From Molanna angustata (lineage: Eukaryota; Arthropoda; Insecta; Trichoptera; Molannidae), in assembly GCA_963576475.1 (NCBI GenBank), contig OY754970.1, forward strand, positions 27,896,591 to 27,960,590: a stretch of DNA of 64,000 bases, in the 5' to 3' direction. Under the pieces are notes generated by a model. That model searched no databases, was not told the DNA's origin, and was given only the letters and a program-made list of their open reading frames with translations. A program made the position numbers and the translations under genes. Positions within the stretch are counted from its first letter, which is position 1; each line of letters starts with the position of its first letter. Below, in pieces: positions 43,021 through 55,330 of the stretch.

Positions 43021-43885
43021 CATCATTTCGACATAAGATAATTTTATACTTTTAGTGATTTTATACTTTTATATCAAAATGACTTCATTATCAATATTAA
43101 CTAGTTTGGTACAATATTACTTTCCTATATTATTGATTGGTATATGACTACATGTGTATATTCGCACATAACCCTCTGTTAGTCCATAGGAATGCGCTTA
43201 ATCCATCACGTAAAACCATCGAAGCCAACAAGGAATCGTGTTAGATTGACGAAAAATATATTAACTACTCCACCCCTATGTTGGCACCCGTCAATCCCCA
43301 ACCAATACACCCCTCACCATCATCAGTTCGCTGTTACCCATACACGTACCTTCCTCGAAACCATAACCGCTCCTGTCAAATAGACGTTCTCTCTTATGAT
43401 TACCTGATCGAAAAGTTTTCCTATGGCTGGGAAGACGCGGGCCAAGGGGTTTGTTTCACCATCCCCCGACGTTTTAAAGTCACCGCTGTAATGGTAAACG
43501 CATAAATGTTTTAAATAGCCCGCCATTAATTATGATCCAAGATTTTATGAGGGCAAAAATCTCTCGATCGTCTTGACTCAACGGAGAAAATCTATAATTT
43601 CTTAACTGAATTATTTTTGTGTCAACGTTGAAATGAATTTTTCGTTTCTAAATAGGCAATGCAAGATTACCGAATTTTCCATATAGTTTTGATGAATGAA
43701 GATTTTTGCTCTGATAACATGCTTTGACCAGTTTCATGCCTTCCTTAAATCGCTATATAGTCAAATATAACCGCATTTTTTTCGTTTTCATAAATGATTT
43801 CGTTAAATTTGAGTAAACTTTCAACCTAATACATTTTAACCCAAACAATTAATGTTTTGAAAATATATAATTTGACAATTTTTTT
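43021..43885. other. No gene; mixed-composition segment at 43.18-43.5 kb
   Basis: Between 43180 and 43500 the DNA is GC-richer (CCACCCCTATGTTGGCACCC, GGCTGGGAAGACGCGGGCCA). Short open frames in all directions carry no recognisable domain. It could be unique host sequence. Confidence 0.35.
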
Positions 43886-44075
43886 ACATCGCAATAATGA
43901 CGAAGTTGGAGTATTATAGAAGAACCAGGAATTCAAGGTACTTACAGGGCTTTCGACCTGTCATCGGCTAGTTTACGTGTCAAAGTTTGTCAAAAAATTA
44001 TCATTTGACTTCCGACAGGGAAAAAATCCAGCGTTTGCGTAAATGCAACCTTTAAAAAATATTCAAGGTATGAAA
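43886..44075 (-). repeat. Dispersed repeat family R, copy 3, rearranged
   Basis: AATGACGAAGTTGGAGTATT, CAGGGCTTTCGACCTGTCAT and CGGCTAGTTTACGTG are in minus orientation. The following TTTGACTTCCGACAGGG and GCGTTTGCGTAAATGCAAC are the terminal block in plus orientation. The copy therefore joins two parts head-to-head with the middle deleted. Confidence 0.75.
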
Positions 44076-44208
44076 ATAATTATTGAAATCTCGCTATTTG
44101 TTTTTACGACATCAGAATTCCACATGACTCTTCGTCTTTCATCAATCTTGGTATTGATGGTTCATTCCAATTAGTATTCTTATCCCCGTACGCAAACATA
44201 GCTGTAGG

Positions 44209-44240
<32 letters not shown>

Positions 44241-44925
44241 TCTCCTCTTCGACATTCTCCGTCTTCTGTCTTCGGTGGGTACTGTTTAAAAATCAAGAGT
44301 GGTACTGCGGAAGGATTACTCCTCGCGGCCGGCATTATACTCCCACCCCCACGGGGATTAGGTGCAGAAATTCGGGATTAGCCGGTAAAACCGAAATGGG
44401 AACGGAGAGAGCCGAAATGAGGAAATTAGGGAGACCGTGGACCGATACACGTAGAGAGAGGAGAAGACGATTTTATGAAGATTGGAAACAAGATTAGTGG
44501 CCAACGTGATGCATTAACCAACAACCACAATGACGTCGTTTGGACTACGGAAAATTAGCCATGAGTGGCGTCCAATATACTTTTCTACCATCATTATCTT
44601 TACTAGATCTCACCAAGTACAAAATATACGTGCAAAATAGGATTTTAGAAATGAAATTGATCAACTATCATTAATATTCTGTTAGATCTTACTGAAGTTG
44701 TAAACATTTTATTTTAAATAGGTACAATATATTTGTTTTAAAAAGTTTTTTTTTTACATATAACGTATTTTCAAAAATGTACCACAAAGTGAATTCTGAG
44801 AATCTTAATGCTTATGTTATTTCCACTTGCTATAAGCCAATCATAATTTGTAACGATGCAAATAAAATATGTTTTATGATTGTTGTATATGGTACTTCAA
44901 TAAACTCACGATATATCCAATAGTT
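44076..44925. other. No gene; (GA)14 and a GC-richer unique segment
   Basis: A GA array occupies 44208-44235. The region 44240-44560 is more balanced (ACTCCTCGCGGCCGGCATTA, CCCCCACGGGGATTAGG) without an open frame. It is a candidate for conserved non-coding sequence. Confidence 0.35.
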
Positions 44926-44929
44926 CAAC

Positions 44930-44982
44930 TAATTAGATTGCATTCATTATATCTTCCATTTATAATGAATGCAATCTAATTA
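44930..44982. repeat. Perfect hairpin, 22 bp arms, 9 nt loop
   Basis: TAATTAGATTGCATTCATTA and TAATGAATGCAATCTAATTA are fully complementary. It lies immediately before the (ATT)n tail of the CR1-like LINE. Confidence 0.85.
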
Positions 44983-44984
44983 TA

Positions 44985-46485
44985 TAATATTATTATTATT
45001 ATTATTATTATTTATTTATAGGCAGGCAGCCAAGGCTGATGTGCCTATATTCACTGTCGAATTTTCTTATTTGGTTGTAACTATTTTGCTTTGTCCAAAA
45101 AAAAGTCCAGTCTATTCTTGAAAATATTCACATTTTCAGCATCCAAAACATGTTGGGGCAGTTTATTCCAAGTATTCACAACTCTATTTGAAAGAAAATG
45201 CCTTCGAGGATTTGTCGAGAACCTACTTTTCACTAGTTTTAAGCTATGGCCACGCAAATTAGTGTTATGACTATATTGAAAGAGATTTTTCATGTTTTCA
45301 CAGTCATAATATGGCCTGATAATATTTTGAATGTTTCAATAAGATCTCCACGTTCTCTTCGGTTTTCTAGTTTTGACAGTTTTAAGAAGTCAAGTCTTTC
45401 CTCATATGTTAAGTTGCGAAGTGTCCTGGGAATTTTTGTAAAACGTCTTTGGACTCTCTCAAGTGAGTCAATGTCCTTGGAAAAATAGGGACTCCATATC
45501 TGGAAACCATATTCCAACAATGGTCTAACAAATGCTTTATATATTTTTAACATTAAGTCTGGTGTGATGTTCTGGAAAGCTTTTCTGATGCAGTAAATAA
45601 GGGAGTTTGCTTTCTTAACAATCTTAATAATATGATCCTCCCATTTTAAATCTGCGGATACAATGATACCTAGGTCAGTTTGTGATTCAACATCTTTTAG
45701 TTGAGTATTTTCAAGAAAGTATTCAAACTTGGGGTTATTTTTTCCAATATGTAGAACAGTGCACTTATTGGGATTCAGATTGATGAGCCATTTTTTTGTC
45801 CACTCTTTTATTCTATTCAGATCATCCTGCACTTGCTCATGACTTGTACATGGATTGGCAAAGAACTTTGTATCGTCTGCAAAGATTTTGGATCTTGACT
45901 TAATCACTGCTGGTAGGTCTACGATGTACAGTATGAAAAGAACCGGACCAAGGACCGAGCCCTGTGGTACGCCGCTTATCACTGCTTCTTCGTGTGATAG
46001 TTCGCCACCAATTCGAACCTGATAAGTTCGACCTGTAAGGAAATCCTTGATCCAGTTGTGTAGTTTTCCTCGAATTCCTATGTGGTATAATTTAGCTAAC
46101 AATCTTTTGATTGGCATTCTGTCAAATGCTTTTTCGAAATCCAGGTAAATAATGTCTATTGGTTGGTGATCATTATGATCTTTAGTCCAGTCATTTAGGC
46201 ACAAGAGGAGATTTTTTAGATATGGTGGATCTTCCAGGTACAAAGCCGTGTTGTTCATCATTAATAATGTTATTTTCTAATAAGAAGGCTCTTAATTTAC
46301 GCACTATTAACTTCTCCATGCATTTACATAATATACTTGTCAAACTTATTGGTCTGTAATTGCTTGGGTCCAATTTATTTCCTTTTTTGTAGATCGGTGT
46401 GACTATTGCTTTCTTCCACTCAATAGGAAGATTCCCTGTTTCAAATGAGTTCCGAAACAGGTGGAATAATATGTATAAGGATAAT
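44985..46485 (-). mobile_element. 5'-truncated CR1-like LINE
   Basis: (ATT)n at 44988-45012 is the complemented 3' microsatellite tail, followed by a short 3' UTR and the C-terminal ~460 codons of a reverse transcriptase. Truncated within the RT fingers region near 46485. The (AAT)n type of tail and protein motifs fit CR1-group elements; the clade is not proven. Confidence 0.85.
45081..46480 (-). pseudogene. CR1-like LINE reverse transcriptase, two frameshifts
   Basis: The first frame (from about 46480) has IEWKKAIVTPIYKKGNKLD and SNYRPISLTSILCKCMEKL to HGFVPGRST. A one-base change in an A6 run near 46212 moves the frame to NLLLCLNDWT, IIYLDFEKAFDRMPIKRL, GVPQGSVLGPVLFILYI, FADDTKFF, RPLLEYGFQIWSPY and LERVQRRFTK. 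A second shift near 45315 leads to ENMKNLFQYSHNTNLRGHS and the typical end RVVNTWNKLPQHVLDAENVN. The catalytic aspartates (LDFEKAFD, FADD) are present. The endonuclease is absent. Without the two indels the RT would be nearly full through its palm and thumb. Confidence 0.9.
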
Positions 46486-47214
46486 CTTAAAATTCATTTT
46501 CAAACGATGAAACTTATGTCGATAATTTAGATCATTAAAAACTGAATACAATCCACGTAAAATTACCGCAACCATAGACCAAGAGTCACTTTTACGCCGC
46601 ATTTGAAATTATCTTATGTCTTTTCTTTTTCAATTGTCGTCTGCTCTGCGAAGGTTGGTGACCATCAAGGCTATCTTCATCTTATTTACTGCTACCTACC
46701 CTAAACAACGATGTAGGGCTTTTCATGAACATGTCTCAGATTACAGAGTCAAGAAATTATTCGACGCCCTGGTCTTCTCCCTTGAATTATTTCCTGGATT
46801 ATAAGCCGTAAGAGTCAGATCTTTTGACATATATGTATATTTCAAATATCCCTTATAATAATTATTGTTTTTCGTCCTACTCGTTACCTTAATCCCGCGT
46901 TTTCGCGGAAGACTCTTGAATTAAATACATCAACGTTCTACCACAGGGCGATTGGTGAAGAAATTGACAAAGTTTTCCATGGCCTGTTTACATTGTCAAC
47001 ATCCGTACGTGTTACATATTTTGCCAATTACACGAGACAACATTTTGTCGTGATCAAAAACCAATATCCAGTACCAACTTTGGGGTTTGGTTTTATTACA
47101 AAACCCTCCACGCGAAAAGCAATGTAAATATAAATTAACTCTAACTAAATAAACCCGTTACCTACCCGGAATAAATTATAATATTGCGATACGACTAGCT
47201 AAAAATTTCTCATA
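46486..47214. other. No gene recognised
   Basis: The 62-codon frame at 46616-46804 lacks recognisable features. Mixed composition, no shared repeats. Confidence 0.35.
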
Positions 47215-47400
47215 GGTACATACATACATACATACCTACTATCACGCCATTTCCCTATTTGGGGTAGGCAGAGAGAACCGAACGCCAGACTCCTCTCTCT
47301 TGACATACATTCCTCGCTTCATTCACGTCCATACACCGTCTCATACACGCTCTTCTATTATTCTTACTTCTAACATCACCATCTTTCTCATTGGTATATC
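47215..47400. repeat. ACATACATACC-type dispersed repeat
   Basis: ACATACATACATACCTACTA, TCACGCCATTTCCC, GGGGTAGGCAGAGAGAACCG and CTCTCTTGACATACATTCCT resemble the central part of family D and a relic at 53085-53170. No coding sequence. Confidence 0.55.
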
Positions 47401-48055
47401 TTAAAATATATGTTTTGCATATATTTCTGATATTATTTGATATACCTATTATTATTTTATTGTTTGATATATTTATTTTTTTATTTTTCATAAATCATTT
47501 TATTTTGATTTTTAAAATACCTATATTATGTGCCGTCACAAAAAATATACAATAATACAATGAAGATATGTAAATAATAAATTTTAGTGAGATCGGTACG
47601 GGCTTTGCCTATTGAGATGGATAAATATAATATGTAAATATATAGATACACAATAATATTATTGTTAATTTTGATTAACAAAATAAATAAATATTATAAG
47701 AATACCTACTCATTTGAAAGTTTTTCTTCAACCTCATATTTCTCATATCAAATAAATTATATTTTGCAGCTTTCACAGAAGCCCTACATGACATAAAATA
47801 TTATCTATCACTATGTCTTCCACTCTTGATAATATGCATTTTGTACAAAATTATTTTCTTTGTGCAGGCATATGAAGACAAGTTTCTCTTGTATTATTGG
47901 AATTTCTTAAAAGAACAGAACTTTACTTTAGCATTCAAATATCTAAGTAACTGAGCAACGAAGGCGGACCTCTGTGGACTTATATATTTTGAATGTTTGA
48001 TCTTTGCGACACTGTTACCATTGCTATGAGTCATGACCATCTTTCCTCTTTGTCC
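47401..48055. other. No gene recognised
   Basis: A/T-rich, non-coding. Confidence 0.4.
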
Positions 48056-48059
48056 TCAA

Positions 48060-48860
48060 TCAAAATTTGTTTAGGGCTAGGTTGCGGCCATAGGGGCCTA
48101 GCCAGTAAAGTTGGGGGTGGCTGCAGCCCCACCCCAGGAATCTGGGCAACAGGTCAGTGCCCCCTTCAATTCTTACCTATGGAAGAGCAGGGCAGACGCC
48201 TTAATGCCTCGCTCGGCGGTGACTCATCAAACGTGGCGAAGAGTAAGTCTGCATCACCGGGCGATGGAAATCGAAGAACTGAAAGTACTGTCCGGTGGTG
48301 TACCTGAAATTCGCCAACATGAGTACTAAGGGGTGGAGGAGCCCCCCGTGATGATTGGTCGGCACGACCCACTCGGCGGCACCCTTGCTGATGACGTAAA
48401 CAGGTCGAGCTGACCCTGCGCCTGGTGTGGAAATCGAAGAACTGAAAGTACTACGGGCGTGGCGAAGGCTCCCTGTGGCAGTCTGTTGTTCGTGGAGCTG
48501 CTGGGAGGGTAACCCCTGCTTTGATTCACGGGCCTCCACGAATGTGGTCGGACTCTTAGGGGTAGTGGTTGTACTCGCTTGATAGGGGATATTTGTGTTG
48601 TCCGACGTGCGGCTGCGTCCGGTGTTGAACAGGACCAATGAGTCCTATAGCATCACCGGCGTAGAAGTGGTTCGCGATCTTCCTCCTGTCCTCAATCAAA
48701 ATATTGTGGATTGTTGTCCTTCACCTCTCCCGACTCACCACCGTCCGCATCGCTCCAACCACTGATGTTTCTGTGGCAGCCTCGATTTGATCAGTCCATG
48801 TAGTTGGAGATAGACCACTCCTTCTTTCGATTCCTCCCGCTATATTCAATTTTAAGGCTG
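48060..48860 (-). repeat. GC-rich island, probable LINE-derived segment with internal duplication
   Basis: Composition jumps well above the background. GGAAATCGAAGAACTGAAAG occurs at about 48266 and about 48430. The minus strand holds a 145-codon frame (48638-48201) with low-complexity Ser/Thr/Pro content and no domain. The layout resembles the GC-rich 5' part of an insect LINE, but no coding motif proves it. Flanking CCTCAATCAAAAT words at about 48055 and 48693 suggest a possible duplication. Confidence 0.4.
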
Positions 48861-50490
48861 CGTTGTCGTATGTTATTTCATAAAAATATGTCTGTTCTAC
48901 TTGTGATTTAAGTCCTACTGTATATATGTTTTTCTTTTCTGCATCAACGGGATATCTTTAAGACAATATAACAGATATGAACGTATCGATTTTTGCCAAG
49001 TAACTCCTCGATATTTTCTCAGAGCATCGCTTCAACTCATTACCGGGGAGAAGTTCCCTAGAAGTTTCCAACGAGTTGGAGCACACACTTCGATTTTAAT
49101 ATTCACTTAAATATATGAAGCGAGGTTAACAGAAATATTGATATTTATAATATAAAGTCTACCTTAACTTTTGATATCCATTATTTATTATTTACTCCCA
49201 CGGCTATTTTCTCAATAAATAAATTAATAAAGAGTTCAATATTATATTTTTATTATGATACAGAACAACTATGCAAGCAGTCAATGAAATAAAGTGGTAT
49301 TTAACAAATCAACGTAAAAGGAGATATTAATTAAGGGTAAGATAGTATTCGTGTAGGTACTTACATTATTTTTTTGTGAAATGAAGGATCCAAGGTTTTT
49401 ATTGATGTCTTCAAATAAACATTTGAAAAGCGTTTTTTTATGATTAATAAAATTCCAATGAGACTAAAAGTATTTCTCTTCGTATTCTTTCGATTCCCTG
49501 TGAAGAAACCTACACCTTTGGGATCACCCTGGCGAATTTTGCTAGGAATATCTGCTCCATAGATCCAAAGCCTTGCATTGCATTTCCTCATATTTTTTAA
49601 ATCCTTCCGAATTTGACGGTTCCATCATATCAATTTGTTTATAATTTATTAATATAAATATGCTGAACAGCATAGAATTATTCCAAGAACTCTAAAAACC
49701 TATTCGTAAGTTAGCGGAACTTGGAATTTGATAATTGCATTTTTTTTCTTTCCCATTCATTGTAAACATTTTTTACACGAAAAGAAGTTTTGTGTCACAC
49801 TTTGTGTTTCTGAATGTGTTTCGTAAATCGAGGAGAAGAGAATGACGATTTAGGATATTTGAAGAGAAAAAAGCGCCTGATGTATCAGCCGAATTTACAG
49901 CAGCATTATATAAAACGGTCGTAACATTATTTGGGGATCCACATTGACAGGGTAATGGGCAATTGATAGTGAATTGAAACATAAAGATGCATTAACATGT
50001 AAGCCCTCCTTACGTTATATGGAAGCCATCTCAACTTGTTTTCTTAACAGTGGCATATGTTAAGGCACACCTGAATCCAATACAAATATACATCCCATAT
50101 CTGCTTTGTATGGTTAAATTTACATAAACATAATAAAAATGTATTTTAGAAACCGCTCTTTTTAATAAATTGTTTATTTTTATATTAATTATTTTTCTTT
50201 ATTAAGAAAAGATTGTTTTTATTTTTATTTAAATATATTATAATTTCATAATACAATCTTTTTTCATATTCTTTAAACAAATTTCTGTTTTTCTAAGAAT
50301 GTTCTATTTTCTTTCTATCACTTTACAACAAAAAATTCGTTCTAGGTATACGATGATACATTAATCGATTCAAAAAATGATTTTGTTTATTCTTTTCAAA
50401 AGTGAAAACAATAATTTATTTGTATAGAGAATTATTTCGGCAAAACTCGACTAATAAAAAAGTGTCGTTGACAATATCTTTATATTTAAA
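48861..50490. other. No gene recognised
   Basis: A/T-rich. Short frames at 49361-49591 and 49773-49982 have no recognisable features. Nothing repeats elsewhere in the window. Confidence 0.4.
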
Positions 50491-50494
50491 AATA

Positions 50495-50672
50495 ATGAAT
50501 ATGTCCTTGTGAAAAGTTCATATACCTACATCATCATACATTTCCTAAACTATGCATAAATGCTTGTGCTATAGATGGACGAAATCGTTCCTGGCAGGAT
50601 TCGAACTCACGACCACTGAATTATGTACTTACCAAACGCGCTAACCGCTCTGCCATCACCTATCTATTTTTT
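50495..50672 (-). mobile_element. tRNA-derived SINE, family A, copy 3 (minus)
   Basis: GAATATGTCCTTGTGAAAAG (complemented tail), CTAAACTATGCATAAATGCT, TGGCAGGATTCGAACTCACG (complemented B-box) and GCGCTAACCGCTCTGCCATC (complemented A-box) match the 9845 copy in order. It abuts a family E SINE on the right. Confidence 0.82.
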
Positions 50673-50679
50673 TATTATA

Positions 50680-50915
50680 GCTTCTCGGGAAACTAACAGG
50701 TACTATGTCAAATAATTATTTAACACGCACCCGATAACAAGTTGACACATTCTGGAGACTTGCTATATTAATCGTCTCACAGATCCAAACTGAAAACACA
50801 ATTAAAAATTGTGCCTCCACCGGAAATCGAAACCGGGACCTTTGGATCAGCAGTCAGATCAGTCACTTTAATACTGAGCCACAAAAGCCGACGTAGCTCA
50901 GTATTATAGTTGTTC
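50680..50915 (-). mobile_element. tRNA-like SINE, family E, copy 2 (minus)
   Basis: On the minus strand: TTTTGTGGCTCAGTATTAAA (A-box region), GGTCCCGGTTTCGATTTCC (B-box), GGTGGAGGCACAATTTTT, TTTCAGTTTGGATCTGTGAG, ATCGGGTGCGTGTTAAATAA and TAGTACCTGTTAGTTTCC. The body is collinear with 42330-42520. Confidence 0.72.
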
Positions 50916-51558
50916 TCCTGGGTCTCGGGCAAAAGTGATCACATTGCACAAGAAATATCCCATATTTCTGTATGCTAAATTTAAATCTCTCTAATAAAAT
51001 ATTTGTTAGAATTTTCTTTGCTATAATATATACATATTACATATAAGAATATTATTTTTCCCCCATTTTTCTTTATCTAAACTTTTCTGAAAACCTAAAT
51101 AAGTCCTGCATTTTATAAAAAGTTAAATTCATGAGTGCTTTATAGGATTATTGCTTTCGTTAAATACCAATTTTAAAATTTATTTTATTAGCTTTTTGCG
51201 TGTGTATATGTTATTATTTAGCAAAAGGTATAATTTATAAGAAATGTCTCATATCGTATTAAACTATTCAAGTACTAAGACGCATATATTACACATATGA
51301 AATCAATTACCCAACGATCCACCCCTCTCAGTGTAGCGAGTAATATTCAAAGGAATTAAGAAAATACCGGGTTAAGAATTATACTTCAACCACCTGTCAA
51401 ATTATGATCAAAACTCGTGTACCTTACGTCGTGAAAGTCGTACGAGTTTTAAAGTTCCCGTGCAACTCTCAATGAACAAACAATCCAAGATTAACATTAT
51501 TTAATAATAAATGAAATGGAAATTTTCACGTGTTTCATATAAAATATTACCCACCTTA
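50916..51558. other. No gene; unique-looking segment 51.29-51.5 kb
   Basis: Non-coding. The portion around 51310-51490 is balanced in composition (CCAACGATCCACCCCTCTCA, CTTACGTCGTGAAAGTCGTA) with no repeat partner here. Confidence 0.35.
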
Positions 51559-52102
51559 TCTTTATATATATAATTCTTCTGTACGTGTGTATGTCACTGA
51601 ACTCCTCCTAAACGGCTGAACCGATTTTGAGGAATTTTTGTGTGTGTTTATGTGAGTCCCTGAATGGATTAGATTCACAAAAAGAAATTTTATACATTAA
51701 TGAATATCAATCGTTTTAAATATTTTCCGAATATACATTTTGAATAGTGGCAACATTGCTTTCCGATATGTCATAATATTATGCAATGTTGGTTATGCCA
51801 TTAAAACTTGATGTTTTACTCAACGCTATCTGCGGTTTTTGTTTTCATATTTTGTATATTTTATGAAATTATAAAGTTATTTGTATAATTTTTTATTATT
51901 ATTATATAAAACTATTTAGTTTTTTACAAGTATATTCGGTTTTAAGTGGTATAATGACGATAGGTATATCAAAGTCATCTCAATGTAATGTGTCTTGCTT
52001 CCTTTTAATCCACAAAATCCACATAAATTTTTATGTTTGTTAAACCAGCTAATAACAGACAAGCCAACGTTTATACAGGGCAACGTCTGTCGGGTCCGCT
52101 AG
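51559..52102 (+). mobile_element. Non-autonomous Helitron, 544 bp
   Basis: The 5' end is TCTTTATATATATAATTCTT, followed by CTCCTAAACGGCTGAACCGA, a word I associate with insect Helitron 5' regions. The 3' end is CAACGTCTGTCGGGTCCG plus CTAG. It lies between an A (51558) and a T (52103), the expected A/T insertion site with no target duplication. There is no Rep/helicase coding, so it would be mobilised in trans. Confidence 0.82.
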
Positions 52103-54160
52103 TGCTATATAATATTTCATTATTCGAAGCAGTTTATTGCCAACGAGAATTTTGTAACATGTTAAAACGAGACATATTGCATTTAACTGTATAATAAACG
52201 AAATAAACTGAAAGTTTTTTTATTTTATATTTCCATTATCTCATGTGATGTACCTATGAAGCATTTTATAATGTGAAAAACTTTTTAACTATCAATTTCC
52301 AATTTAGTTTGTGTACAAATAAGAGTGTACATGCAAGGAAAAGCCTCGAAGAAATTTAATATTGATTTGACCTTTTTTATAACAATCACTAGACAAATGA
52401 AAAATAATATGACTATAATATACTGACAGTAGGTATATATACCTATATTACAAAACTTGAAACAAAAAATAAACTTAAAATGATAGAATACTATTAAATA
52501 AAAAATAACTCAGAATTATAATACATACACCATGTCGCTGTTACCCACAGTTGGGTAACTGTGGTCATGACTGCAACAAAAATCTTATAATCCCATCTCT
52601 AGGCTCACCATATATACAAATGAACAAATAGTACCATTAAATATACAAAAATAGATTATGTGACCATATATTATTGGATCACATATACACTATTTAAACA
52701 TCAAGTACCTATTTAAGCCAATAAAGTCATTGGTTCGGTTCATAAAAGCTATTTTTAAAATAATGATAAATCTAAAATGTGTTTCATTCATTTTTTAATA
52801 TGATCTTATCGTATTCCTTCAATATATTATTTTCATCCCTTCTTTGAAACCATTCACCACCTATTGCACTGTAATTACATAGTATTTAGATGCATAGCAA
52901 TGGAATTTTGGAAAGCATTTTGCAGGAAAATAATTTGCATTTAAATAATATACAGAGCAAGAAGGTGTTAACGCAGACTTAAAATCCTTGTGGAAAATAA
53001 GATATTCCAATTATTCACCCTTATAATATGAAAATATTCATCTCATATTTCATTTTCATAAACTCTTGCGTATTATATTACATACATACCAAAGTGCAGA
53101 GTCCCTATAATACGGTTAGCAAAGAGAATCAAGCGCCGCTCTTCTCTATCCATTCATGTATGTACACTTCGCTTCAATAACATTTATTCGTTAATGCTTT
53201 TATTAAGAATAAAGTTGTCACCTCAGAGCATTCACTTCCATTCTGGTGACAGTATCTTTTTTTGTTCTGACAACATTATTTATTATTCAGTGTATCATTT
53301 AAATGGTATTACGGATTAAGTATTACAATGTTAAATCTATTGAATTATTTTATTTGAGAAACATATTACTGTATTGAAAATTGTATTTTTTAATAACTAC
53401 ACAGCAAATGCACTTCGAGATTTTTTTTTCTTAAAATATAGTATAATACATTTAGAGATAAGTAGAAACGAAAATCTATTTTATAATCTATTTAAATGTG
53501 GAAAGATGGCTTCTATGTTTTATTTTATAGATTTACAAAACCAATAGTTTATAGATTAATAATACATTAATACATTATATACCATTGTAAATGGTATATA
53601 ATGTATTAATTACACGCGTACACAAAGCCATTGCAATCCTGCCTAAATATACATAAAATATAAATATCAAAATTTGCATTCTATAATGGAGTCACCCCAA
53701 GCCATCTTCTTTTTATCCATAACCCCAATATCTATTCGGTTTTTTATCTCTTTTATAAATAAGAAAATTATCGAACGTATTTTCCTCGTACTAATAATAT
53801 ACAAATTACCTTTTTTTGCTGTCACAATTTTTTGAGAGCCGGTTTTTTTGTCATTAAATAAATGTATCCTAATTATTGAGCCGAATTAAGTAAAAAAATC
53901 TTTGGTAGTTATATCTACATAATGAATTTTTAGTACAAAATATTTCCATACACAGTAAAACAAAATGCAATCCTGATACACTGACCAGAGTTTTTATATG
54001 AAGAACATCCTCTTGAAGTTCCCATCAAATTACAAAGTAAGGAACATATTTTTTTTAATTCTCATTAAATATATTTATTTGACATATTGATCTGAACAAG
54101 CATGAGTATATTTAATTATATTCAATATATTTAATTATACTGTGGTACATAAAGGACGAA
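52103..54160. other. No gene; small repeats
   Basis: A/T-rich. A family D-like relic lies at 53085-53170 (ACATACATACCAAAGTGCAG). A hairpin with 21 bp arms and 3 nt loop occupies 53566-53610 (ATTAATACATTATATACCAT and complement). CCACAGTTGGGTAACTGTGG forms a small stem-loop near 52546. Confidence 0.45.
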
Positions 54161-54164
54161 TCTT

Positions 54165-54860
54165 TTGCCAGTTGAAGTCACACAAAGACTGATTATAAGG
54201 ATTATACTAGGCAAACCTATAGAACATCGACGGAAGAGATCTATGTACTTTCCGGTACCATCACTAAAACAGATAATTTACATGTTTGCAACTGCTTATG
54301 GTCACAGCAGGCAGAACCGTCCTGATTTTTTTCTAGCGAAACAGGGAAGACTAGGGGAAAGTTCAAAATCATCATACCAAAGAAAAATACAACTGCAGCA
54401 CAGAAATTACTGTCATATAGGGGAATATTATTTTACAATGACCTGCCCACTTCCATTAGAGAAATAAAAATACAACTGCAGCACAGAAATTACTGTCATA
54501 TAGGGGAATATTAATTTACAATGACCTGCCCACTTCCATTAGAGAAATAAAAATACAACTGCAGCACAGAAATTACTGTCATATAGGGGAATATTATTTT
54601 ACAATGACCTGCCCACTTCCATTAGAGAAATAAAAATACAACTGCAGCACAGAAATTACTGTCATATAGGGGAATATTATTTTACAATGACCTGCCCACT
54701 TCCATTAGAGAAATAAAAATACAACTGCAGCACAGAAATTACTGTCATATATGGGAATATTATTTTACAATGACCTGCCCACTTCCATTAGAGAATTAAA
54801 AGATCAAAATAAATTTAAAATCGCAAATTTTGGCAATCCTTTATCCTATAAAATGAATTT
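54165..54860 (+). pseudogene. LINE reverse transcriptase tail, part of it tandemly amplified
   Basis: The plus strand reads TQRLIIRIILGKPIEHRRKR, then FPVPSLKQIIYMFATAYG, and after the array LFYNDLPTSIRELKDQNKFK. This is the order seen in the last 130 residues of insect LINE RTs (Q...IR.I......, lpv.sl, FN.LP..IR....FK). The 83 bp that encode HRNYCHIGEYY-NDLPTSIRE have been copied five times in tandem. Since 83 is not a multiple of three, each unit shifts frame, so the array cannot be translated as a protein repeat. Confidence 0.72.
54389..54803. repeat. Tandem array, 83 bp unit x 5
   Basis: ACAACTGCAGCACAGAAATT starts at 54389, 54472, 54555, 54638 and 54721, exactly 83 bp apart. Units are nearly identical: single changes are TTATTTTAC to TTAATTTAC in unit 2 and TATAGGGG to TATATGGG in unit 5. 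The last unit leads into the continuing LINE frame. High identity points to recent amplification or ongoing homogenisation. Confidence 0.96.
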
Positions 54861-55009
54861 TCCTTTTGTGTGTAATAACGATACTCCTCTTTCGAACACG
54901 AGTTTTTAACTCTATCGAGAGAGTATCAACATTGTCATTTTGTTATATATTGTCATTAAGTAAAAATATTGTGTAATGTTGTATACCTATATAAATTATA
55001 ATAATAAAA

Positions 55010-55330
55010 CAATATTTCTTCTTTATTTTTACAGTACACATAGAATGATCAACAACGTCCTACTAGGTACTTCCTATTCTGGAACTGTTATTATTATTGT
55101 TTATTTGTGAATAGTTTTAGTAGTTTACTTAATATAAATACACTCAAAATAAAACAAAAACACAATTTTAAAAAACAATTGATTTTGGCGTTCCTACACA
55201 AAATAAACAATTATTATTTAATAAGATTTAGTATGGGGTCTGAAGCTATGGGTGAACATTCTCCTCTCATAGTGTCTGCCCTATTTTAGTTTTAGAAATG
55301 TTTTTTTTAGTGAATATTTATGGAATGCCT
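55010..55330 (-). repeat. LINE 3' UTR fragment (shared with 29.5 kb copy)
   Basis: GATCAACAACGTCCTACTAG, TTCCTATTCTGGAACTGTTA, AAGCTATGGGTGAACATTCT and CCTCTCATAGTGTCTGCCCT match the 29.5 kb copy in order. Confidence 0.7.

Noticed and set aside
48201..48638. 145-codon minus-strand open frame in the GC-rich island
   Set aside because: Low complexity, no domain, and part of it duplicates a repeat; long frames are expected in GC-rich DNA.
54389..54803. CRISPR-like array
   Set aside because: The 83 bp units are contiguous and identical through their length, with no spacers, in LINE-derived eukaryotic DNA.
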